Of a DNA stretch of 50,056 nucleotides, positions 25,795 through 33,700 are shown piece after piece (within the stretch, counting starts at the first letter, position 1; every line of letters begins with the position of its first letter). The DNA lies in the NCBI GenBank assembly GCA_028141885.1, contig JAOIQU010000008.1, positions 1 through 50,056 on the forward strand, written 5' to 3'. Source of the stretch: Flavobacteriales bacterium (lineage in GTDB: Bacteria; Bacteroidota; Bacteroidia; Flavobacteriales; UA16). A program made the position numbers and the translations under genes. The notes beneath the pieces were generated by a model. The model had not been told where the DNA came from and did no database searches. It worked only from the letters and a program-made list of their open reading frames with translations.

Positions 25795-28215
25795 TTAGGC
25801 GTTCGTGCCTTGGTCCTTGTAGCGGTCGCTGCCCCCGTACCCGTAGCCATAGCCGTATTCGGTACCGTAGGTGGCGTAGCCGTACTTCGACGCGTAGCGG
25901 TTGTAGTAGTAGGCCCAGCGCTTGGTGCGGACGCCGTTGAGCACAAAGGACGCGTGCTTGAGGTTGTTTTGCTCGAGCAAGTCTTCGAGGTGTTGAACGC
26001 CGCGGCGGGAGGATTTGGCCACGTTGGTGACCAACAGGGCGGTGTCGACGTACTCCATCAACACCAAGGCATCGCTGATCAGCAGGATGGGCGGGGTGTC
26101 CAAAATCACATAGTCGTACTTCGCCTTCAACTCAGAAATGGTGTTTTTCATCCGGTCGCTCAAGATGAGGTCCGAGGCGTTGGGCGGCACGGGCCCAGCG
26201 GTGATGACGTCCAGGGTGGGGTAGGCGCCAGGACGAATCACCTCGTCGAGCTTGGCCTTGCCAATCATGAGGTTTGAGGCGCCCTTCGCGTTGTCGAGCC
26301 CCAGGTAGTGGTGCACACGGGGCTTGTGCATGTCAAAGTCGACCAACGCCACCTTCTTGCCGGCCTTCGCCAGAATGCTCGACAAGTTGGCCGACACAAA
26401 GCTCTTGCCTTCTTGAGGGTGGAGGGAGGAGACCAAAATGACGTTGGCGCCCTCCTTGGCCAGGAGGTATTGCAGGTTGGTTCGCAGGGCTCTGAACGAC
26501 TCGGTGACAGCACTGCGGCTGTCGGCCCGGCACGCGATGGGGTCGTCGCCCATGTCCTTGTAAAAGGGGATGCCAGCGATGACGGGTGCGTCCACAGCCT
26601 CGCGCAACTCGGAGGTCGATTCGATGCGTTCGAAAAACACCATGCGCGCCACCGCCAAGGCGAGGGCGATCAAAAAGCCGATAGCGGTGTACTCCAAAAT
26701 GGTGCGGCGCTTGTCGGGGCCGACTTTGCCGGCGTAGCGGGCACGTTCGATGAGCGAGGCCTCGGGGGTGATGCTCGCCCGGGCGATGATGGTGGCGGCC
26801 TTCCGCTCGAGGAGGTAGACCGCGAGCTTTTCGTTGACGCCCAGTTTGCGCTCCATGGCCAAGATGTCGCGCTGGGTCTTTGGAAGGCCCGACAAGCGCG
26901 CCTCGAGGGACCGAATGTCGGACTGCAAATCGATGCGGCGGCGCTCCACAGCGCCCATCTTGTCGCTGAGGTAGGTCACGACGTTGCCACGCAAGTGCTG
27001 GGCCGTGGAGTCGAGGCGTCGGATTTGGTAGGAGCCGGGTTTGACGTCGAGCAGGAGGGCGTTCCGTTTGGCCTCGAGTTCCATGAGCTCGCCGACTTGT
27101 TCGGCCATCCACGGATCGTCGAGCATGAAATAGCTGGAAGGGGGGAGTTCGGTGCCGCCGTCGCGCGAGGTGAGGAAGACGCCGAGGTCGTCCAGGGATT
27201 CGGCCTCGACTTCCATTTCGCGCAGTTGGCGCTCGAGGTCGACAAGCGTGTTGAAGTACTCGTTTTGCTCGCGGGTGAGGTCGAGGACCTCGTTTTGCGC
27301 CCGGTAGTAATCGACCTGCCGCTCCAAGGTGTCGGTCAACGCGTTGATTTCCTCCAACTGCCCGTTGATGAACTTCTCCGTCTGAATGTTGGTGGCCAAA
27401 CGCGCCTCTGCCGTGTAGTCGATGTACGTCGCTGCCAAGGTGTCCAAAAAGCGCTTGGCGCGGTCCGGCAGGACGTCCGTGCAGGTCATGGCGATGACAC
27501 TCGTGCGTTCCACGTTGGTCGTTTGCAGGGCGCCGCGGTATTGGCCGATGCGCTGGTCGCGGTTCTTGACCCGGATCCGGAAGTACTGGGCTTTCGCGCC
27601 CTCGAGCCGGCTTGCATTGCGCGCCACGTCCGGGCTCAGGGTCACGGTCATGTCGAGTCCCTCCTTCGTCACCCGCGACCCAAACGGCACTTCGAGGGTG
27701 GTTTGGTCCGCCTCCGGCCCGGTGGCGTTGAGCACGAGCCGGCACGTCTTAGCGTCGACCACAAACAAGTCAATCGCCCGTCCGGTCATGCCTGGCGCAA
27801 CCCCGTCGATGTTCACCTCCACATCCAGAGCGGCAAACCCGGCCACGGGCATTTCTTTGATGCGCCCCACAAGGTGGTGGTCGACGTGGTCTGCGATTTT
27901 GTCAATGGCGCGGCCCACGAGGTCGTAGGAGCGGAGGACGCGGAGCTGGTTTTGGACTTCGTCGTTGTAATAACTGAAGTTGCGAGACACCCCACGCGCC
28001 CCCATCATCGCATCGACCCCGGTGCTTTCCTTTTGGTTGATCAAAAGCTCCGACGTCGCTTTGTGGATGTCCACAAGTTGGTGCGTGACGAGCCTCCCCG
28101 CCCCATAGCCCACCAAGGCCAAACCCAGCAGCATCCACCAATTCTTGCCCAACAATTTGATGTAGGGCCTCAAATCTTCGAAGCTGAGGAGCGGAGTCTG
28201 CGAATTCTTTGGCAT
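25795..28215 (-). CDS. Wzc-like polysaccharide co-polymerase with BY-kinase domain
   Basis: An inner-membrane protein of 806 aa that controls chain length and export of capsule or exopolysaccharide. The N-terminal Wzz domain has a TM segment (WWMLLGLALVGYGAG), a long periplasmic coiled-coil region, and a second TM near residue 480-505. The cytoplasmic BY-kinase has Walker A SLHPQEGKS, Walker A' VALVDFDMHKPR and Walker B VILDTPP. The tail is a Tyr cluster (about 15 Tyr in the last 45 residues) for autophosphorylation. The ATG at 28215 is used. No Wza-type outer-membrane partner is adjacent; an exosortase island is divergent from it across 29 bp. Confidence 0.95.
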   Translation of the reverse strand: MPKNSQTPLLSFEDLRPYIKLLGKNWWMLLGLALVGYGAGRLVTHQLVDIHKATSELLINQKESTGVDAMMGARGVSRNFSYYNDEVQNQLRVLRSYDLVGRAIDKIADHVDHHLVGRIKEMPVAGFAALDVEVNIDGVAPGMTGRAIDLFVVDAKTCRLVLNATGPEADQTTLEVPFGSRVTKEGLDMTVTLSPDVARNASRLEGAKAQYFRIRVKNRDQRIGQYRGALQTTNVERTSVIAMTCTDVLPDRAKRFLDTLAATYIDYTAEARLATNIQTEKFINGQLEEINALTDTLERQVDYYRAQNEVLDLTREQNEYFNTLVDLERQLREMEVEAESLDDLGVFLTSRDGGTELPPSSYFMLDDPWMAEQVGELMELEAKRNALLLDVKPGSYQIRRLDSTAQHLRGNVVTYLSDKMGAVERRRIDLQSDIRSLEARLSGLPKTQRDILAMERKLGVNEKLAVYLLERKAATIIARASITPEASLIERARYAGKVGPDKRRTILEYTAIGFLIALALAVARMVFFERIESTSELREAVDAPVIAGIPFYKDMGDDPIACRADSRSAVTESFRALRTNLQYLLAKEGANVILVSSLHPQEGKSFVSANLSSILAKAGKKVALVDFDMHKPRVHHYLGLDNAKGASNLMIGKAKLDEVIRPGAYPTLDVITAGPVPPNASDLILSDRMKNTISELKAKYDYVILDTPPILLISDALVLMEYVDTALLVTNVAKSSRRGVQHLEDLLEQNNLKHASFVLNGVRTKRWAYYYNRYASKYGYATYGTEYGYGYGYGGSDRYKDQGTNA

Positions 28216-28221
28216 CTTGCG

Positions 28222-28229
28222 CAAAAGTA
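28222..28229 (-). promoter_or_regulatory. Bacteroidota -7 box for wzc-like gene
   Basis: The minus strand reads TACTTTTG, a perfect TAnnTTTG, 6 nt before the ATG at 28215, inside the 29-bp gap shared with the divergent exosortase-substrate gene. No -33 match is clear because that position would fall inside the neighbouring coding sequence. Confidence 0.45.
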
Positions 28230-28244
28230 ACTCGGAGAAGAATT

Positions 28245-28580
28245 ATGAACAGATTCACCACCATCTCGGCTATTCTCAGTCTGACCCTGTGCTACCAAAG
28301 TGCGGTTTCTGGGCAAGTTGATGGGGATGGACGCTGTTGCGATCCTGACATGAGTGACTCCCAGCACCCTACAGCTCCTTGTCAGGCAGCGGGCATTTCG
28401 CCAACCAATTGTGTGAATGATGAGCCTTCGGATTGTTTTGGGGTAATCGATCCCAATTCGCCGGCCTGCAACATCCCGATCGACGGTGGCTTAAGCCTTC
28501 TAGCTCTCGCAGGAGGTGGACTGGCGACCGCGGCAATGCGCCGTCGCCGAGAAGAGGAGGCTGTCCAAGAGGTGGTCTGA
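28245..28580 (+). CDS. Small PID-CTERM exosortase substrate
   Basis: A 111-aa protein with an N-terminal signal peptide (MNRFTTISAILSLTLCYQSAVSGQ), a short mature part of about 50 residues rich in Cys (eight or so), Asp and Pro, and a C-terminal sorting tripartite signal: PIDGG (78-82), a hydrophobic helix (83-97) and an Arg cluster (99-102). This matches the PID-CTERM class of exosortase recognition tails in Bacteroidota. Unusually, nine mostly acidic residues follow the Arg cluster. GGAGAAG before the ATG at 28245 is a rare clear Shine-Dalgarno here. The gene directly precedes the exosortase gene, so it is the probable dedicated substrate. Confidence 0.75.
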   Translation: MNRFTTISAILSLTLCYQSAVSGQVDGDGRCCDPDMSDSQHPTAPCQAAGISPTNCVNDEPSDCFGVIDPNSPACNIPIDGGLSLLALAGGGLATAAMRRRREEEAVQEVV

Positions 28581-28616
28581 CGACAATGCAGTCCCTGCGC
28601 ATCTGAGCGCGTCACC

Positions 28617-29213
28617 ATGTCCAAGCCGCAAAACTCGATTGAACGCTTGAAGGCTTCGTTTGACGGGCTGCGCAACACCCCAACGTTTCGGTTTTTTGGT
28701 CTGGCGTTCCTAGCCTATGTGGTGTGGAGCGTCGCGTACGAGCAGGTGCTGAAGCCAAGCACAACGCTCGACGAGGTGGTCATTGAACACATGGTGCGTT
28801 CGACCGAGGTGGTCTTTGAGGTGGTGGGGTGGCCCGTGGGGACGTATCCGCAGCCGGCGACGCACCGGGACCGGGTGGGGGTGGCCGGTCACGCCGGAGT
28901 CCAAATCGGAGCCCCGTGCGATGGCGTCGCGCTCTTTGCCCTGTTCGCGATTTTCATCCTGGCCTTTCCCGGGCCGATTTCCCGGAAGGCGTGGTTCATC
29001 CCGGCTGGCATCGCGCTCCTGCATCTGGCCAACATCGGGCGGGTTGTCGTCCTGACCCGAATTCAAGCGACGTCCCCAGAGTGGCTGGAATTCAACCACG
29101 ACTACACGTTCACCGTGCTCATCTACGGACTGATCTTTGCGCTGTGGTACCTCTGGACCGTTTGGGGCCGCCCCTCGAAGCGCCCCGCCACGGAAACCAA
29201 CGCGACGGCATGA
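28617..29213 (+). CDS. Exosortase/archaeosortase-family protein (XrtX-like)
   Basis: A 198-aa multi-pass membrane protease-transpeptidase. It has about six hydrophobic segments and the conserved exosortase residues: Cys101 in GAPCDGVALFALF, Arg142 in HLANIGRVVVL, and His161 in FNHDYTFT. The Cys-to-Arg spacing of 41 equals what is known for archaeosortase A. The family cleaves C-terminal PEP-CTERM-like tails and transfers the protein to a cell-surface or lipid anchor. It is shorter than proteobacterial EpsH but normal for Bacteroidota forms. It lies 36 bp after the PID-CTERM substrate and overlaps the next gene by four bases. The subtype (XrtX) is inferred from the motif context, not from a search. 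Confidence 0.8.
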   Translation: MSKPQNSIERLKASFDGLRNTPTFRFFGLAFLAYVVWSVAYEQVLKPSTTLDEVVIEHMVRSTEVVFEVVGWPVGTYPQPATHRDRVGVAGHAGVQIGAPCDGVALFALFAIFILAFPGPISRKAWFIPAGIALLHLANIGRVVVLTRIQATSPEWLEFNHDYTFTVLIYGLIFALWYLWTVWGRPSKRPATETNATA

Positions 29214-29779
29214 GCGGCCACGACGTCAGCCCCAATCGCGAGCCGTCCAGCGCTGCTCCGGTGTTTTCGTGGCGCAGGCCTTGGTGGTTGCTGGTGTTGG
29301 GGGCGATGCTGGGGTTTGGGCTGCTTCAAGAACAGTCCAAAATCAAAGTCAACCACTACCTGCGGGTCGGGGACGCCGAGCGGTTTTGGGAGGACGATGC
29401 GGAGGCGCGCACCAAGTGGTGGGAGGCCCATGCGCCGGTCGGGCGACACAATTTTTACGTCAGTCGCGACACGTGGCCCTTGTTTCATGGCCTGACCCGA
29501 ACCCAACTCGTGGCGTTCAAGTGGGGGCTTTCGGCGGCCATCCTCTTGATCTTCTTCGCGCTTGACGTGCTGTTCCTTCGGACCACGCACGTGGGGGAGA
29601 GGGTGCCGTGGCTCGTTCTGATTTATGCCACCGCCGGCGTGCCGATGGTGGGGTTGGCGTTCTCGTCGCCCGGCGAGGCCTGGTACGCCCTGGCCCGCGA
29701 CATGCTCGGCTTTCTCCAATCGCCACTTCCCTCGCTGATGGTCGTCCTCATTCCGAGCTTTTTGAACCGCATGGCCTGA
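29210..29779 (+). CDS. Exosortase-associated membrane protein
   Basis: A 189-aa protein with four predicted membrane segments (about residues 25-42, 108-128, 135-153 and 168-185) and one soluble loop of some 65 residues between the first two, rich in Trp, Arg and His (EARTKWWEAHAPVGRHNFYV). The ATG at 29210 overlaps the exosortase stop as ATGA. Bacteroidota exosortase loci commonly encode such a companion (for example XrtX- or XrtF-associated proteins), and position is the main evidence. The role is unknown; a chaperone or second subunit of the sortase is plausible. Confidence 0.6.
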   Translation: MSGHDVSPNREPSSAAPVFSWRRPWWLLVLGAMLGFGLLQEQSKIKVNHYLRVGDAERFWEDDAEARTKWWEAHAPVGRHNFYVSRDTWPLFHGLTRTQLVAFKWGLSAAILLIFFALDVLFLRTTHVGERVPWLVLIYATAGVPMVGLAFSSPGEAWYALARDMLGFLQSPLPSLMVVLIPSFLNRMA

Positions 29780-29822
29780 TCGGCGCATGAGGTTTGGGGG
29801 GGATTGGGGTGGAATGCGCAAC

Positions 29823-29834
29823 TTTGGGCCCAAA
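29823..29834. promoter_or_regulatory. Perfect 12-bp palindrome
   Basis: TTTGGGCCCAAA is identical on both strands and lies 9 bp before the ATG at 29844, just past the exosortase island. It could be an operator. It may also be chance, or coding if a longer start is used. Confidence 0.25.
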
Positions 29835-29843
29835 CTTCGCAAC

Positions 29844-30377
29844 ATGCCCTCCTCTCTGCACGCACGCCTCCAAGACGACCTGTCGCCATTGACCCTGTCG
29901 GACGGCGCCCGCGTTTGGATTTACACGGCCAACCGTGTCATGACCTCCGAGGAATGTGCCCTCGTGCAGAACCACCTCGAAGCATTCACATCGGGCTGGG
30001 CCGCCCACGGCAAGCCGCTGCAGGCCCAATCTGCCATCCTCGCTTCCCAAATCGTGGTCCTCGCCCTCGACGAATCGGACCAGGCTGCCACTGGATGCAG
30101 CATCGACGCTTCCGTCACGGCCCTGAAAGGCATTTACGACCTGGCCCCAACCCTGCAAGACCTCGACCTGTTTGACCGCGCGTGGGTGCTCTACGCCACA
30201 GACCCCAATGCTTCAGAATGGCAACGGGCGAAGCTGCACGCATTTTGGGCCATGCGGAAGTCAGGTAACCTGGATGACGACGCGCTCATCGTCGATTCCA
30301 CCGTCGCCACGCTCGGCGAATTGCGAAGCTCCTTCGTGAAGCCGCTGGCCGATTCTTGGCACTCCCACATGTGGTGA
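29844..30377 (+). CDS. Conserved Bacteroidota protein (often labelled ABC transporter ATPase)
   Basis: A 177-aa soluble protein with RVWIYTANRVMTSEE, FTSGWAAHGKPLQA, GCSIDASV and a closing KPLADSWHSHMW. These segments match a small conserved Bacteroidota family usually annotated ABC transporter ATPase, although no Walker A, signature or Walker B motif is present, so that name is not supported. The function is unknown. The ATG at 29844 begins the conserved part; upstream in-frame ATGs at 29787 and 29815 would add a Gly/Arg-rich leader. A perfect 12-bp palindrome lies 9 bp before the ATG. Confidence 0.75.
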   Translation: MPSSLHARLQDDLSPLTLSDGARVWIYTANRVMTSEECALVQNHLEAFTSGWAAHGKPLQAQSAILASQIVVLALDESDQAATGCSIDASVTALKGIYDLAPTLQDLDLFDRAWVLYATDPNASEWQRAKLHAFWAMRKSGNLDDDALIVDSTVATLGELRSSFVKPLADSWHSHMW

Positions 30378-30703
30378 CCGCCCCAAACAATTGGACGCAG
30401 GTTGGGTTCAATCGCATCGTTCTGAACAACAACGATTTAGGTGCTGATTTGGCGATGAATTCGCAAAAACGCCCGACCAACTCACAAAAGTCTACGTCAA
30501 ATTTTCATTAACGAACGTTGTTTTTTTCGCATTGCTCGGCTACATTAGTCGCCTTGCAAAGTGTCTTTACCCCTCTCCAGGGCATGCCACGGCGCAGGCA
30601 ACCTCGTTCTCAAAACCACGTCAATCGTTTGATGGCAAAGGCATTGAGGCGAGTGTTTGACAGCTTGAAAACAATTGTTTGATATAAACCAAAACCTGTT
30701 CTA
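30378..30703. other. Intergenic region before the giant repeat protein
   Basis: These 326 bp hold no credible gene. The second half is AT-rich. Three GTTTGA words occur at 30627, 30655 and 30677, but no TAnnTTTG box precedes the start at a sensible distance, so the promoter of the large downstream gene is not located. No hairpin terminator follows the gene ending at 30377. Confidence 0.5.
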
Positions 30704-33700
30704 ATGTTCAACATGTACACGAAGTTGGCAACCGCTCTCGGGGCGTTTGCACTTCTCTTCTCAACTGGAGCTTGGGGTCAGTGTGCAGAGGGCGAAGTCG
30801 CCGTCTCATACGAGATCACCGCGGGATCTTATCCCTCTGAAATCTCCTGGCAGCTCAACGACGCCGCAGGCAACAACTTGTTTGCTGACGGTGGCGCAAT
30901 CAACCCAGGATGGTCTGGTGAATCAGGCACGTGGTGCTTGGTACCCGGTGACTACACCTTCATCGGCACCGACTCTTACGGTGACGGATGGAACTTCGCC
31001 ACAGCTTCTTTCTCTGTGTCTGGCAACTTGATTGCCAACTTCGATCTCACTACCGACGAATGCACTGGTGGTTTGGGTCTCAACCCTGGCTGCACTGAGG
31101 CCATCACGTTCACCGTGAGCTCTGACGTTCCTGGTTGCACCGATGCAACTGCAGGCAACTACAACGCAGACGCGACTGTGGATGATGGCTCTTGCTGCTT
31201 CGACAACATTGTCACCATCAACCTTTTCGACCAATTCAGCGACGGATGGACTTTCGGAGGCGTTTGGGGTGGTATTGTCATCAATGGTGACTCCACGGAA
31301 TTTGTTGGTGGCGGAGCGCTCTCTTTCGATGTCTGTTTGCCTGACACATGTCTGAACGCAGAAATCAACATTCCGACATATGGTGGCGAGGGCTCTTGGA
31401 ATGTTACCCAAGACGGCATCATCTTGAACTCTGGTTCTGGCTCAGGCGGTGACTTCAGCGGTACATTCTTCATTTACGCCGGCTCTGGCGATTGTGTTGT
31501 GTACGGTTGTTCCAACACCAGCGCCTGCAACTACAATCCGCTCGCCAACCTTGACGACGGATCATGCGACTTTGTGTCCTGCGCTGGTTGCACCGATCCT
31601 ACGGCTTGCAACTATGACGATACGGCGACGCTTGACGACGCTTCTTGCGACTACTCCTGTATTGGTTGTCTTGATGTGAACGCGTTGAACTACTGCGGCA
31701 CGTGCACCATCGACGATCCCGCGGCGTGTTTGTACTGCCCAGGCATTCAATACAACTTCAGCATCTTCGACAGCTTCGGTGACGGCATCTGCTGCTCTTA
31801 CGGAGAAGGTTCTTACTCTGTGACTCTGGACGGTGAGGTCGTCGCTTCAGGCGGTGACTTCGGAACTAGCGAAACGACTGGATTCTGCGCTGAAGACTCT
31901 TTGGCTTGTGTTGTTGTCAGCCTCGTTACTGACGCCTACCCAGGTGAGACCTCTTGGGAATTGAGCAACGCCATCACAGGTGAGGTGATCCTCTCGGGCA
32001 ACGGTACTGACGGTTCGTTCGCCACGGCAGATTGCGTGGGTGGATGCAATGATGCAGGTGCATGCAACTACGATGCTACTGCAGACATCGACGATGGTAC
32101 TTGTGACTACTCTTGCTTGGGATGTACGGACAGCGCTGCTGCCAACTACAACCCAGAAGCGACTGTGGACAGCGGTGACTGTGTGTACTGCGATCCTGGA
32201 ACCTTCATCTTGACTGTGGACATGGCTGACAGCTTCGGCGACGGATGGAACGGTGCTGGATATGGCATCTTCGGCGATGCAGGCACCATTTACGAAGGGT
32301 CTTTGGATTCAGCCTTCACCGGTGACGGCTTGACTAGCGGTACAGACTTGATTTGTTTGGCTCCTGGGTGCTACTCTTTCCAGACGACATCGGGTGCTGC
32401 TCCTGGTGAAATCAGCGTGACTTTGTCCGACGAATTCGGCACAGTGTATGGTACTATTGGTGGCGGTGAGACTTATGGAGTGGACTTCACTTTGACAGGT
32501 CAGTGTGACATCTCTGGCTGCACGAACACTGCTGCCAACAACTTCAACCCATCTGCGAGCATCGACGATGGTTCTTGTGAAGTCCCACCTGCAAACGACG
32601 ACGTGGCAAACGCTGAAGCGTTGGCTTGCGGATTGTCAGCAGCTGGCACTTTGCAGTATGCCAACGACAACGAAGATTTGGCAGGCTTGGAATACGGAAA
32701 CCTTTTGTTGGGCGGTTCTGGCGTTTGGTACGTCATCAACTCTGATGCCAACCAGCAAATCACCTTGAGCACAGGGGACACCCCAGACAACGTTGGTGCA
32801 GACACCGACTACGCAAACAACACGGCCATTTCCATCTTCACACAAGATATGGATGGCAACTTGTCTTGCATCGCCACCAACGACGATGGATTCGACGTTG
32901 GATTCCACAGTGCAATCACCTGGACTGCGAGCACGGGTGAAGACTACTACGCTCGTGTCGAGGGTACAGGTGGAAACGAGTTTGTTATTTCGGCTTCTTG
33001 CAACCCCGATCAAGCGGATTCTCCTGCCAACGACGATTGCAGTGGTGCCATTTCACAAGTCTCAGGTGAGATGTTCACTGGCAACCTTTGCGGTGCCAAC
33101 GCTGAAGAAATCTTCCTTAGCTGGGAAGGCACTGGTACACCTTACGCTGTGTGGTTCACATTCAACAGTGGCGACTACGACACCTTCGATTTCACAGCCA
33201 CGAACTTGTCCAACGAGTCCATTGGTTTCGCAATGCTCCTCGGCAACACGTGTGATGATGTCTCTCAATTCGTGGGCGGTGTTGTGACCGGCACAATCGG
33301 TGGTTCGGTGGAATCGTTCCTCCCTGAACTTGAGCCAAACAGCGACTACTACTTTGTGATTTGGACAGATGATCAAAGCACTTGTGGCGACTTCGAGTTC
33401 ACCACGACTGGCATCATCCTCGGTTGCACCGATACGGCTGCGAACAACTACAATATGGACGCCAACCAGGACGATGGTTCTTGTGACTTTGACGGTGTGA
33501 CTCCTGCCAACGACGAGTGCTCTGGCGCGATCGCGTTGGAGTGCAACACGGTGACCACAGGCTCTACTGGCGGCTCTACAGCTACAGGCGCTCCCAACGG
33601 CGTTGCCAACTGTGAAGCAGCACCTGGCGCGGGTGTGTGGTACTCTTTCGTGGGTGACGGTTCACTCCACACGGTGAGCACTTGTGGCTCAGCCATCGAT

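Noticed and set aside
26308..28230. 640-codon open frame on the plus strand opposite the wzc-like gene
   Set aside because: It mirrors a confidently identified gene. In GC-rich DNA the antisense frame is often open, the composition is atypical (His, Val, Gly-rich) and no motif is visible.
28829..29209. 5' extension of the exosortase-companion reading frame
   Set aside because: It lies wholly inside the exosortase gene in another frame. The ATG at 29210 with a 4-bp overlap is the natural start.
29844..30377. ABC transporter ATPase
   Set aside because: This common database name does not fit: no Walker A, ABC signature or Walker B is present.
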